A stretch of 64,000 nucleotides of DNA, taken from Vitreoscilla sp. (GTDB lineage Bacteria; Pseudomonadota; Gammaproteobacteria; Burkholderiales; Neisseriaceae). Every line of letters starts with the position of its first letter. The first letter of the stretch is position 1. This document shows, piece after piece, positions 27,233 through 35,731 of this stretch. The translations under genes were made by a program, and so were the position numbers. The notes beneath the pieces are model-generated. The model was given only the letters and a program-made list of their open reading frames with translations, was not told the DNA's origin and ran no database searches. Where the stretch lies: contig JASLFS010000029.1 of assembly GCA_030150505.1 (NCBI GenBank), positions 1 through 64,000 of the forward strand. Reading direction: 5' to 3'.

Positions 27233-28654
27233 TTACTTCCAAATATCGCTATTCACTTTCTCTTGTAATTTAGGATATTCAGAAATCTTAAACACTGGCT
27301 CTTGATTGGCTTTTAACTGCTTTTGATAGTCTTTTAGCAACACAAAAGCAATAGGCGACAATAATAAAATCGCAACTAAGTTAATGACTGCCATGAATCC
27401 CATCGATAAATCGGCCATATCCCAAACCAATGGCGCAGCTTGTACTGAACCAAAATAAACCATGCACAATACTAATAAACGGAACACAACCAAAAGGGTT
27501 TTATTGTCTTTAATAAACTGCACATTACTTTCAGCATAAGCGTAGTTACCAATAATCGAAGAGAAAGCAAATAAGAATAAAACAATTGCTAAGAAATCAG
27601 CTCCCCAACCGCCTACTTGGCTTTCAATCGCAACTTGCGTTAAGGCTACACCACTTAAACCACTGCTATCAGCCACACCTGATAATAAAATAATTGCTGC
27701 AGTACAACTACACACCACAATCGTATCAACAAAAACACCTAGCATTTGAATCATGCCTTGGCTAACAGGATGTTTCACAGCAGCGGCAGCGGCAGCATTT
27801 GGCGCAGAACCCATACCAGCTTCATTTGAGAACAATCCACGTTTAATACCCAAAATCATGGCTTGTGAGAACATGGCACCGAAAATACCACCCGCCATAG
27901 ATTTGAAATTAAAAGCTTCACGCACAATGCTAGCAAATACTTCTGGCACCAAACTGATATTAATCACGATAATATACAAAGCAACCAATAAATATAACAA
28001 AGCCATTACCGGCACTAATAACTCTGCAATTCGTGCTACGCGTTTAATGCCACCAAAAATAATAGGTGCTGTGATAATCACCAATACCGCACCTAAGATG
28101 TATTTATTCCAACCCCAAGCTTGTTCTGTAGCGGCAATAATTGAGTTTGCTTGTACAGAATTAAAGACAAAGCCAAATGCCAGAATCAATGCCAAGGCAA
28201 ATAAAATACCTAACCATTTTTGTTTTAAACCCTGAGTGATGTAATAAGCTGGACCACCACGAAATTTACCATCACTTCCATCTTTCACTTTAAACAACTG
28301 AGCCAATGAAGATTCAACAAATGCTGAGCTCATGCCTAAAAGTGCTGTCATCCACATCCAAAAAACCGCACCAGGACCACCTGCTGCAATGGCAATGGCA
28401 ACACCACCAATATTACCTACGCCAACACGGCTTGCTAAACCAGTAACAAAAGCCTGAAATGGTGTAATTGCCTGACTGTTATCATGATTATTTCTACCAC
28501 CTAACATTTCACGCACGCTACGTGGTAATAAGCGCAATTGCACCAAGCCAGTGGCAATTGTAAAAAATAATCCTGCTACTAATAACAAAATAACTAAAAA
28601 ATCCCACAGTGGACCATTTAGGGCATTCACCCAATCATGCAGCACCTCATTCAT
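27233..28654 (-). CDS. Sodium:alanine/glycine symporter family (AGCS) protein
   Basis: AGCS proteins import alanine or glycine with Na+ or H+. The 473-residue protein has about eleven helices. Signature regions are GLASRVGVGNIGGVAIAIAAGGPGAVFWMW in the first half and GIKRGLFSNEAGMGSAPNAAAAA in the second; the latter is a hallmark of the family. GGAAGG precedes the ATG. Substrate is not readable from sequence; no glycine riboswitch is recognisable upstream. The 288 bases between it and recQ hold only the recQ terminator and AT-rich sequence. Confidence 0.93.
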   Translation of the reverse strand: MNEVLHDWVNALNGPLWDFLVILLLVAGLFFTIATGLVQLRLLPRSVREMLGGRNNHDNSQAITPFQAFVTGLASRVGVGNIGGVAIAIAAGGPGAVFWMWMTALLGMSSAFVESSLAQLFKVKDGSDGKFRGGPAYYITQGLKQKWLGILFALALILAFGFVFNSVQANSIIAATEQAWGWNKYILGAVLVIITAPIIFGGIKRVARIAELLVPVMALLYLLVALYIIVINISLVPEVFASIVREAFNFKSMAGGIFGAMFSQAMILGIKRGLFSNEAGMGSAPNAAAAAAVKHPVSQGMIQMLGVFVDTIVVCSCTAAIILLSGVADSSGLSGVALTQVAIESQVGGWGADFLAIVLFLFAFSSIIGNYAYAESNVQFIKDNKTLLVVFRLLVLCMVYFGSVQAAPLVWDMADLSMGFMAVINLVAILLLSPIAFVLLKDYQKQLKANQEPVFKISEYPKLQEKVNSDIWK

Positions 28655-28888
28655 CGAACTTCCTTCCTCACTATGATATGTTCTTTATTTGTTCCACTAT
28701 TCATCACACAGCAATTTCTGCCTTTGATTATAAAAGACATATATAAAATTGAAACTGTTTACTGAAATTTGAAAATTTAGATTACTTCTATATTCACTGC
28801 TTTTTACTAATAAAACACCTGAATAGATAGAGTTTTAATTCTAAAGTTGATGAAATATCAACCAATGCTCATTATTTTAATACAAAAA

Positions 28889-28923
28889 AAGCCACCCTAA
28901 CAAAATTTATTAGAAAGTGGCTT
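28889..28923 (-). terminator. Terminator of recQ
   Basis: Arms AAGCCAC and GTGGCTT (28889-28895 with 28917-28923), extended inside by CTAA/TTAG pairing. On the minus strand a run of seven T follows. Confidence 0.8.
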
Positions 28924-28942
28924 ATCTTATTGATAAATAATA

Positions 28943-30748
28943 TTATTTATAAAAATACATGCAAACACTCAAAACCTCTTGACCATAAATCTCTGCTTTT
29001 CTTTCACCAAAACCAAAAACAGCCATCAACTCTTCTAATGTCTGAGGACGGCTAGCCACGATTTCAGCCAAGGTTCGATCAGGGAAAATAACATAAGCAG
29101 GAACATTGTCTTCTTTTGAGCGCTCCTTGCGCCATTCTCGCAATGCTTGCCATAACCGCTCTTCTCTTTCCGTTCGAAGCGGTAAAGATGTTTTCGGTTG
29201 AACCACATTTTTTTTGTCACGCTTTAATGGGCGCAGCCAAACAGGCTCACCACCTTTTAAAAAACTTCGCGCTTCGCTGGTTAATTGCAACGCCTGATTG
29301 TGGTATAAATTAATGGTTAAAAAATGCATACTAACGCACTGCCGAACCACAGAACGCCACTCTTTATCCGTTAAATTATCCCCTATCCCGAAGGTACTTA
29401 ATTTATCGTGCTCAAAACGAACAACCCAATCACTCATTTTCCCTCTTAAAACATCAATCACATGAGCAGTGGAAAAGGTTTGTCCTACTCGATAAACACA
29501 AGACAATAGCTTCTGAACCAAAACAGTTGCATCAAAACGAACAGGTGGCAATTGGCAATTATCACAATGACCGCACGCTTGGCTCTCTTCATCAAATTGT
29601 TTTAACAATAAAACACGGCGACACGCAGCCGTTTCACAAAATGACAACATGGCATCTAGTTTTTGCCACTCTATTTGCTTATGCATTTCGTCCATTTGGC
29701 TATCGGCAATTCGTTGCTTCAATAAAACCCAATCATTTAAGCCATAACATAACCAACTAATTGCTGGCAATCCATCTCGACCCGCACGACCTGATTCTTG
29801 ATAAAAATGCTCCACACTTTTTGGCATATCCAAATGCGCAACAAATCGCACATCAGGTTTATCAATTCCCATGCCAAAAGCCACTGTTGCAACGATAATT
29901 ACCGCATCATCTTGTGTAAACCGCCGTTGGTTTTTCTCTCGAATTTGAAAATCCAAGCCCGCATGATAAGGAAGCGCATCAAACCCATTTTCTCTTAAAA
30001 AAGCAGCAACATCTTCCACGCGCTTACGAGAAAGACAATAAACAATGCCACATTGCCCTTGAGCCTGCTTTTTAAGGAAAGTTAACAACTGCCTTTTACC
30101 ATTATTCTTTTCAATTACTTCATAAAAAATATTAGGTCGATTAAAACTCGCCAGAAATGTTTGCGCTTCTTCTAGCTGCAAATAATGACGAATATCATCT
30201 CTTGTGGCTTCATCAGCTGTGGCTGTTAAAGCAATACGGGGAACATTTGGAAAGAAATCAGCGATAAAGCCTAAACGTTGATATTCAGGGCGAAAATCAT
30301 GTCCCCATTGACTGACGCAATGTGCTTCATCAATGGCAAACAGGCTGATATGAATATTATTTAAAAACCGAATAAAAGAATCACTAACCAGTCTTTCAGG
30401 TGCAACATAAAGTAACTTCAAGCTGCCTGAAGCAATATCTTGACCAATCTGCTCCATTTGCTCAAAGCTAGTTCCACTATGCACATAGGCAGCTAAAACC
30501 CCATTACTTTGCAAACTGGCTACTTGATCTGCCATCAATGCAATTAACGGCGATACCACAATAGCCACACCATCTCTCATCAATGCTGGTATTTGGTAAC
30601 ACAAAGACTTACCTGCACCCGTTGGCATGAGTGCTAAGGCATTTTGTCCTGATGCCAATGCTGTAATAATAGCTTCCTGATCACCTCGAAAATGAGGATA
30701 ACCAAATACTGTTTGCAATAAATTCTGAGCCTGATAAGCAGTCGACAT
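28943..30748 (-). CDS. recQ: ATP-dependent DNA helicase RecQ
   Basis: RecQ unwinds DNA 3' to 5' and acts in recombination and repair. The 601-residue protein has the Q-motif region (FGYPHFRGDQ, 15-24), Walker A PTGAGKS (42-48), DEAH (140-143) with CVSQWGHDFRPEY, helicase C motifs, a zinc-binding RQC region (CETAACRR then CGHCDNC) and one C-terminal HRDC domain (TLAEIVASRPQTLEELMAVFGFG). Some Neisseria RecQ proteins carry three HRDC domains; only one is present here. A near-exact uptake motif (AAGCTGCCTGAA, 30420-30431) lies inside. Start ATG fits the family N-terminus. Confidence 0.96.
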   Translation of the reverse strand: MSTAYQAQNLLQTVFGYPHFRGDQEAIITALASGQNALALMPTGAGKSLCYQIPALMRDGVAIVVSPLIALMADQVASLQSNGVLAAYVHSGTSFEQMEQIGQDIASGSLKLLYVAPERLVSDSFIRFLNNIHISLFAIDEAHCVSQWGHDFRPEYQRLGFIADFFPNVPRIALTATADEATRDDIRHYLQLEEAQTFLASFNRPNIFYEVIEKNNGKRQLLTFLKKQAQGQCGIVYCLSRKRVEDVAAFLRENGFDALPYHAGLDFQIREKNQRRFTQDDAVIIVATVAFGMGIDKPDVRFVAHLDMPKSVEHFYQESGRAGRDGLPAISWLCYGLNDWVLLKQRIADSQMDEMHKQIEWQKLDAMLSFCETAACRRVLLLKQFDEESQACGHCDNCQLPPVRFDATVLVQKLLSCVYRVGQTFSTAHVIDVLRGKMSDWVVRFEHDKLSTFGIGDNLTDKEWRSVVRQCVSMHFLTINLYHNQALQLTSEARSFLKGGEPVWLRPLKRDKKNVVQPKTSLPLRTEREERLWQALREWRKERSKEDNVPAYVIFPDRTLAEIVASRPQTLEELMAVFGFGERKAEIYGQEVLSVCMYFYK

Positions 30749-30864
30749 ACATTCTTCTTTAGTTAAAAATTCCGTAAAAGCACTTTAAACAAATAACATA
30801 TTCACCCAAAAGTAAAAACTTTTTGGTACACTTCTTGGGATTGCATTCAATTTAGGTAAAACAA

Positions 30865-31290
30865 ATGCGCACTTTATTTAAAACAGCACCTTGGCTGTTA
30901 ACCATTGCTATTTTAGCAGCTTGTACAACCACTGGCCCAACCGGTTCAGATGGAAAATGGCAAAAAGTCGGCGTTTCTGTTGATGGTAATGTCACCCATG
31001 AAATTAATCTCAATAGTATTCATCGCCAAGGCAGTATTGCAACCTATCAAGATAGAAAAACACTAAAAGACACCAAAAAACACTTAGCCAGTTTGCCTGA
31101 ACATAAAACTTCACTGAATACTTGGGAAGTGAATTGCGCCAACAAAACCTATCGCTTAAAAGCAACAACGCTATATGATAATCGTGGCCAAATAATTTTT
31201 AGTGATACTTTTGACTTGAATAAAATTCGACCAGTGAAAGCACCACAAGGATCTTCTGTTGCGAAGCAAATTGAACAAGTGTGTCGCTAA
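30865..31290 (+). CDS. Lipoprotein, surface-adhesin-E-like
   Basis: The 141-residue protein has a lipoprotein signal (MRTLFKTAPWLLTIAILAAC) with the lipobox LAAC, Cys20. The mature part starts W-K-V-type strands, then INLNSIHRQGSIATYQDRKTL, TWEVNCANKTYRL and a closing VAKQIEQVC. A tryptophan-rich start, an aspartate-plus-ser/ile segment and a C-terminal Cys pair with an internal Cys resemble the adhesin-E (PE) fold. It is probably an outer-membrane lipoprotein with one disulfide. The surface-adhesin name is a family label; binding is not shown. The next gene begins 28 bases on. Confidence 0.6.
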   Translation: MRTLFKTAPWLLTIAILAACTTTGPTGSDGKWQKVGVSVDGNVTHEINLNSIHRQGSIATYQDRKTLKDTKKHLASLPEHKTSLNTWEVNCANKTYRLKATTLYDNRGQIIFSDTFDLNKIRPVKAPQGSSVAKQIEQVCR

Positions 31291-31318
31291 ACCTGACAAA
31301 TAAAAAGGAATCGTAAAC

Positions 31319-31654
31319 ATGTCTATCAAAACAGCATGCCTTATCGGATTGATGACCATTTCTTGCTCAGCATGGGCGCAGGACACAACAACCAGTCCTG
31401 ATGCATTGCTAACTGCTCAATTGGCTTACCAACAAGCGCTAAAAGAACAAAAACAAACCATCGGGCAAGTTGGTAGTTTGAAACAACAATTAGAACTAGC
31501 ACAACAACGTTTAAATGGCGCTCAAGCTGATGTAACTCGCATTCAAAATCAACTCAATGATGCTCAAACTGCTGAAAACAACTCAAATCAAGCACTACAA
31601 GCAGCATCGCAACAATTGGATGCTGCCTGGTCGGCTGCTCGTCAAACTCAATAA
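31319..31654 (+). CDS. Small periplasmic coiled-coil protein, unknown
   Basis: The 111-residue protein has a signal peptide (about residues 1-20, cleavage after AWA). A Gln/Ala/Leu-rich helical mature part follows with heptad-like spacing (GSLKQQLELAQQRLNGAQADVTRIQNQLND). It looks like a short soluble coiled coil in the periplasm. AAAGGAA lies ahead of the ATG. I do not recognise the family. It follows the adhesin-E-like lipoprotein gene and probably shares its transcript. It converges with the TlpA-like gene, the two stops being only three bases apart. Confidence 0.75.
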   Translation: MSIKTACLIGLMTISCSAWAQDTTTSPDALLTAQLAYQQALKEQKQTIGQVGSLKQQLELAQQRLNGAQADVTRIQNQLNDAQTAENNSNQALQAASQQLDAAWSAARQTQ

Positions 31655-31657
31655 ATT

Positions 31658-32164
31658 TTATTTAATTCGACAAGCCGTTACCACTTTATTAACGGCTTGG
31701 TTGAGTTTTTTGCCATCAACCAATCCCAAAATAGGAACAGTTGTCTGACAACCTTGTGCTTGTACCACGGTATAAGGCACCGCTCCAATATTGTTTCCAA
31801 TGCTCTTCATCCAAGCATTGCTATCCCCTTCAAATCTCCAAATAGGATAGCTAACTGGCGTGGTTTTCAAAAATTGCTGAATGGGCTCTCTTTTATCCAA
31901 AGCAATACCAACCATCCCTAAATAAGGGCGTTTTTTCTTTTCTGCTTGATACCATTTTGACAAGACTGGCATTTCTGTACGACAAGGTACGCACCATGTT
32001 GCCCAAACGTTAATAATTGTTACTTTTGCATTTTTCAGCGGTAATTGACTTTTTTTATTGCTTGGAACATCATAAAACTGATTCCCATATGCTACAGGCA
32101 ATAAACTAAGCAAACTAATGATATAAATTGTTTTTTTTAACGCTATCGAGATTTTTTGTAGCAT
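31658..32164 (-). CDS. TlpA-like thioredoxin-fold protein
   Basis: The 168-residue protein has a signal or anchor helix (about 12-27) and a thioredoxin domain with the active site WATWCVPCR (Cys58, Cys61). It also has a cis-Pro-type segment (GAVPYTVV) near residue 130. Such proteins are periplasmic disulfide reductases, for example in cytochrome c maturation or copper handling. The exact partner is unknown. C-terminal codons overlap an inverted repeat that could end the convergent transcript. Confidence 0.85.
   Translation of the reverse strand: MLQKISIALKKTIYIISLLSLLPVAYGNQFYDVPSNKKSQLPLKNAKVTIINVWATWCVPCRTEMPVLSKWYQAEKKKRPYLGMVGIALDKREPIQQFLKTTPVSYPIWRFEGDSNAWMKSIGNNIGAVPYTVVQAQGCQTTVPILGLVDGKKLNQAVNKVVTACRIK
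31671..31711 (+). terminator. Candidate terminator inside the tlpA 3' end
   Basis: A 10-base-pair stem CAAGCCGTTA / TAACGGCTTG (31671-31680 with 31690-31699) with a nine-base loop; six T follow a few bases later (about 31705-31710). It lies in the coding sequence of the convergent TlpA-like gene and could end the plus-strand unit. Confidence 0.5.
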
Positions 32165-32246
32165 AATTATTCATCTTCATTAATGTTAAATTAGTATTGA
32201 TTGCTAGCAAAGGCATGCAATCGCTTGATAATTAAAAAGGATTACC

Positions 32247-32597
32247 ATGACAATAACTATTTATCATAATAACAACTGTTCTAAATCACGCTCTACGTTA
32301 GCAATATTAGAAGAAAAACAGTTATCCTTTACTGTTGTCGACTATCTAAATAATCCACCAAGTCCAAAAACCTTGTGCCACTTGGCAAAAATCATGGGTA
32401 AATCGGCGCTGGATATCATGCGGACAAAAGAAGCGTTATTCCAAGAGCTTGGTTTGGATAATGGTTCACACAGTGATGCAGAATTATTCCAAATCATGTC
32501 AGATAACCCGAAACTTATCGAACGCCCGATTGTCATAGTGGACGATAGTAAGGCGATTATAGCCCGCCCACCAGAATTGGTTTATGAAATCCTATAA
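32247..32597 (+). CDS. ArsC/YfgD-type glutaredoxin-fold reductase
   Basis: The 116-residue protein begins TITIYHNNNCSKSRSTL, with the catalytic Cys11 in the NCSKSR motif, followed by a thioredoxin-like fold and the RPI and ARPPE segments near the end. This is the glutaredoxin-dependent arsenate reductase family. Without an ars operon, and with the same length as E. coli YfgD, an arsenate role is doubtful; YfgD-like proteins may do other thiol chemistry. It has no close operon partner. Confidence 0.85.
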   Translation: MTITIYHNNNCSKSRSTLAILEEKQLSFTVVDYLNNPPSPKTLCHLAKIMGKSALDIMRTKEALFQELGLDNGSHSDAELFQIMSDNPKLIERPIVIVDDSKAIIARPPELVYEIL

Positions 32598-32650
32598 TTT
32601 CTAGGCGATATAGCCCAACATTACATGCATTTACATATCTTTATGTTTAA

Positions 32651-32706
32651 ATGGGTGTTAACCTTTTATTTGAAACCTTTATGACAAATCCTAGCTTAAC
32701 ACCCAT
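32651..32706 (+). promoter_or_regulatory. Long-loop inverted repeat around the ydcF-like start
   Basis: ATGGGTGTTAA (32651-32661) is exactly complementary to TTAACACCCAT (32696-32706), with a 34-base loop. The more likely start codon, the ATG at 32681, is in the loop. Whether the structure controls translation is unknown. Confidence 0.4.
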
Positions 32707-33313
32707 AAAACGGACTTCAATCTGGCGCCATTTACGTCATGGTTTTTACCTAAGTGTGGTGCTATTAGTGATTTTGTCTGGTTATTATATTGGTATCGTT
32801 TATTACTATGCCCAGTCTCGTCCCATTCATCAAGCAGATGCTGCTATTGTATTAGGCGCAGCCGCATGGGGGAAAAATCCTTCTCCTGTCTATAAAGAGC
32901 GTCTAAATCATGCGATTAGCTTGTATCAAAATGACTTGGTCAAAACATTAATCTTTACGGGTGGAACGCCTAAAGAAGGTTACCCAACAGAAGCCCAAGT
33001 TGGTGAGCGTTACGCTCTCAAAAAAGGCGTTGCTCGAAAAGATATTCTGTCAGAAAACACATCTCGTGATACTTATCAAAATTTAATTAATGCCAAAAAA
33101 GTAGCCCAACAAGAAAATATTGAGAGCATTATTTTAGTGAGTGATCCTTATCACATGGCACGAGCTAAATTTATGGCAGAAGATTTAGACATGCAAGTAC
33201 AAGTTTCTCCGACAACGACAACTCGTTTTAGTCAATTTAAACAACAAATTAAATTCCTTTTACAAGAAAGCTATCTGCTTTTCATGTATCAATGGGGAAA
33301 ATTCTTCGCATAA
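32681..33313 (+). CDS. YdcF/ElyC/SanA-family membrane-anchored protein (DUF218)
   Basis: The 210-residue protein has one helix near the N-terminus (LSVVLLVILSGYYIGIVYYY), then the DUF218 core. This has HQADAAIVLGAA, TLIFTGGTPKEGYPTEAQVGERYAL, then ENTSRDTYQNLINAKKV and VSDPYHMARAKFMAE. ElyC and SanA in E. coli influence envelope integrity; the active chemistry is unresolved. The frame also opens ten codons upstream at 32651, inside one arm of an inverted repeat. No ribosome site is clear for either. Confidence 0.82.
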   Translation: MTNPSLTPIKRTSIWRHLRHGFYLSVVLLVILSGYYIGIVYYYAQSRPIHQADAAIVLGAAAWGKNPSPVYKERLNHAISLYQNDLVKTLIFTGGTPKEGYPTEAQVGERYALKKGVARKDILSENTSRDTYQNLINAKKVAQQENIESIILVSDPYHMARAKFMAEDLDMQVQVSPTTTTRFSQFKQQIKFLLQESYLLFMYQWGKFFA

Positions 33314-33400
33314 AACAGACAACTTCAGTACAAACTCAGCAAAGTTTAGTAAAAAGAGCTAAAATATGCCCAATCAAATTTGATATGAGTGGATAAAAAT

Positions 33401-33823
33401 ATGGCATATTTGTGGTTAAAACTTTTGCATATCTTTTTTATTATTGCTTGGTTTGCTGGTTTATTCTACTTACCACGTATATATGTCAATTTAGCACAAG
33501 CTCCTGTGGCAACAACAGAATACAATCGCCTTTTGGGAATGGCTAAACGCCTATTTAAGTTTATGACACCTTTAGGGGTTCTAGCACTTATTTTTGGCAT
33601 TATTATCCCCATTATTATGGATTGGTGGAGCATGGGCTGGGTACATTCAAAAGTTACCATTGGTGTAATCTTATTAGCGTACCAAGGGTATTGCTGGAAA
33701 CTACTGCAAGATTTCCAACAAAATCGAAACATGCATAGCCATAAATGGTATCGTTATTTTAATGAAATACCAGTGGTTATCATGGCTTTTGCTCTATATC
33801 TAGTCATTTTCAAACCATTTTAG
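33401..33823 (+). CDS. hemJ: HemJ/CopD-family protein, probable protoporphyrinogen IX oxidase
   Basis: HemJ converts protoporphyrinogen IX to protoporphyrin IX. The 140-residue protein has four helices. It has the HemJ pattern LLHIFFIIAWFAGLFYLPRIYVN, with conserved His10 and Arg26, and WVHSKVTIGVILLAYQGYC, where Lys84 aligns with the conserved lysine. Length is that of HemJ. I start at the ATG; a GTG four codons upstream is also in frame. hemL, an earlier step in the same pathway, follows two genes later on the same strand, consistent with the assignment. CopD-like small membrane protein is the cautious alternative. Confidence 0.8.
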   Translation: MAYLWLKLLHIFFIIAWFAGLFYLPRIYVNLAQAPVATTEYNRLLGMAKRLFKFMTPLGVLALIFGIIIPIIMDWWSMGWVHSKVTIGVILLAYQGYCWKLLQDFQQNRNMHSHKWYRYFNEIPVVIMAFALYLVIFKPF

Positions 33824-33829
33824 TTTCCA

Positions 33830-33841
33830 TTCAGGCAGCCT
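33830..33841 (-). repeat. DNA uptake sequence, exact 12-mer
   Basis: TTCAGGCAGCCT on the plus strand, just after the hemJ stop and forming the left arm of a terminator. Confidence 0.8.
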
Positions 33842-33863
33842 GTTAGCTAAACAGCTGCCTTTT
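33833..33863 (+). terminator. Terminator after hemJ using an uptake motif as one arm
   Basis: AGGCAG plus CTGTT (33833-33844, one bulged C) pairs with AACAGCTGCCT (33850-33860); a T4 run follows. Confidence 0.65.
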
Positions 33864-33892
33864 AATTGATTTTAAAACCAGAAAGTGAAGCC

Positions 33893-34375
33893 ATGTCTAT
33901 TGAAATTGAACGCCGATTTTTATTAAAAAATGACAACTGGCGTGGTCTTGTTGAGCCTATTTCAATGCAGCAAGGCTACTTAAACGTAGAAAAAGAACGT
34001 ACTATTCGCGTACGAATTGCTGGTAATCAAGCTTGGTTAACCTTAAAAAGTGCCATCTCTGATATTTCTCGTCATGAACTAGAATATTCCATTCCAGTAG
34101 AAGATGCTCAACTTATTTTTAATAATATGTGCCAATTCTCTCTCGAAAAAAACCGTTATGTTATCGATTTTGAAGGCTTCACATATGAAGTAGATGAATA
34201 TTTTGGTGCCAACGCACCATTAATTGTTGCAGAAATAGAATTACCAGATGAATCAACACCATTTACCAAACCAGAATGGTTAGGTAAAGAGATCACTTCC
34301 GATGCCCGTTTTACCAATGCTTATCTAAGCAAGTATCCATACTCCAGCTGGAATGATGAATCTGATGGTCAATAA
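33893..34375 (+). CDS. CYTH-domain protein (triphosphate tunnel enzyme family)
   Basis: The 160-residue protein begins SIEIERRFLL, the ExExK signature of CYTH proteins but with Arg in place of Lys. Further along are RIAGNQAWLTLKSA, RHELEYSIP, EKNRYVIDFEGFTYEVDEYFG and VAEIELPDE, the alternating Glu/Lys/Arg strands that line a tunnel binding triphosphate and metal. Relatives are inorganic or thiamine triphosphatases and adenylate cyclase (CyaB). Function here is not settled. It starts after the hemJ terminator and precedes hemL by 25 bases. Confidence 0.88.
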   Translation: MSIEIERRFLLKNDNWRGLVEPISMQQGYLNVEKERTIRVRIAGNQAWLTLKSAISDISRHELEYSIPVEDAQLIFNNMCQFSLEKNRYVIDFEGFTYEVDEYFGANAPLIVAEIELPDESTPFTKPEWLGKEITSDARFTNAYLSKYPYSSWNDESDGQ

Positions 34376-34400
34376 GCCTCATAGCCATAAAGGATAAATA

Positions 34401-35684
34401 ATGAACCGCAATGAACAATTATTTAACGAAGCCAAAAAATACATTCCTGGCGGCGTTAACTCACCAGTACGAGCCTTTGGTAGTGTTGGTGGCGTCCCTC
34501 GCTTTATCAAAAAAGCACAAGGTGCATATGTTTGGGATGAAAACAATCAACAATACATCGACTATGTTTGTTCTTGGGGACCAGCCATTGTTGGTCACGC
34601 TCACCCTGAAGTCATCGATGCGGTACGTGAAATTGCATTAGATGGTCTATCTTTTGGCGCTCCAACAGCCGCCGAAGTTGATATTGCCCGTGAAATTTGC
34701 ACAATATTGCCAAGCGTTGAACAAGTTCGCTTAGTTAGTTCAGGCACAGAAGCAACCATGAGTGCCATTCGCCTAGCTCGTGGTTTCACTGGTCGCGATA
34801 CCATCGTCAAATTTGAAGGCTGCTACCACGGTCACTCAGATAGCCTATTGGTTAAAGCTGGTTCAGGTTTACTAACATTTGGTAACCCTAGCTCGGCTGG
34901 CGTCCCTGCTGACTTTACCAAACATACTTTGGTCTTGCGTTATAACGATGTTGAGCAATTAAAAGAAACGTTTGCCAACCTTGGCGATAGCATTGCTGGC
35001 GTTATTTTAGAACCATTTGCCGGCAACATGAACTTAGTCAAACCAACAGCTGAATTCATTCAAACCTTACGCCAATTGACCGAAAAACACGGCACCGTTT
35101 TAATTTACGATGAAGTCATGACTGGCTTTCGTGTTGCTCTAAAAGGCGCACAATCGCTACATGGCATTACACCAGATTTAACAACAATGGGTAAAGTCAT
35201 CGGTGGCGGCATGCCATTGGCTGCATTTGGTGGCAGAAAAGACATTATGGCGTCTATTTCGCCATTAGGTGGCGTATACCAAGCTGGTACTCTTTCTGGC
35301 AATCCAGTTGCAGTAGCTGCGGGCTTAAAAACATTAGAAATCATTCAACGCGATGGCTTCTATGAAAATTTAACAGCACGCACACAACAGCTCATCAACG
35401 GTTTCAAAGCAGCAGCTCATGATGCAGGAATTGAATTTTCTGCCGATTCAGTTGGTGGTATGTTCGGTTTATATTTCAGTAGCCAGCTACCGCAAAGCTA
35501 TCAAGATATGGCCAATACCAATACTGAAGCATTTAAACAATTCTTCCACGGTATGTTAGAACACGGCGTGGCATTTGGTCCATCAGCATTTGAAGCTTGC
35601 TTCATGTCTGCAGCCCACACGCCAGAATTAATTGATGAAACCATTGCCATTGCAAAAACAGTCTTCCAAAGCATGGTTAAATAA
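34401..35684 (+). CDS. hemL: Glutamate-1-semialdehyde 2,1-aminomutase HemL
   Basis: HemL makes 5-aminolevulinate in the C5 pathway of haem synthesis and uses pyridoxal phosphate. The 427-residue protein has GGVNSPVRAFGSVGG, GCYHGHSDSLLVKAG, a PLP-site YDEVMTGFR and the lysine segment MGKVIGGGMPLAAFGG, all typical. AAGGA precedes the ATG. It ends in a strong terminator. With HemJ nearby it indicates haem synthesis from glutamyl-tRNA. Confidence 0.97.
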   Translation: MNRNEQLFNEAKKYIPGGVNSPVRAFGSVGGVPRFIKKAQGAYVWDENNQQYIDYVCSWGPAIVGHAHPEVIDAVREIALDGLSFGAPTAAEVDIAREICTILPSVEQVRLVSSGTEATMSAIRLARGFTGRDTIVKFEGCYHGHSDSLLVKAGSGLLTFGNPSSAGVPADFTKHTLVLRYNDVEQLKETFANLGDSIAGVILEPFAGNMNLVKPTAEFIQTLRQLTEKHGTVLIYDEVMTGFRVALKGAQSLHGITPDLTTMGKVIGGGMPLAAFGGRKDIMASISPLGGVYQAGTLSGNPVAVAAGLKTLEIIQRDGFYENLTARTQQLINGFKAAAHDAGIEFSADSVGGMFGLYFSSQLPQSYQDMANTNTEAFKQFFHGMLEHGVAFGPSAFEACFMSAAHTPELIDETIAIAKTVFQSMVK

Positions 35685-35692
35685 TCAGCATA

Positions 35693-35721
35693 AAAAAACC
35701 TCGCACTTAGCGAGGTTTTTT
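35693..35721. terminator. Bidirectional terminator between hemL and the M50 protease gene
   Basis: A 12-base-pair stem (35693-35704 with 35710-35721), five-base loop, A tract left and T tract right. Confidence 0.92.
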
Positions 35722-35731
35722 ATTTTGGCAC

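Noticed and set aside
28655..28888. Glycine riboswitch before the AGCS gene
   Set aside because: The gap lacks the tandem conserved motifs.
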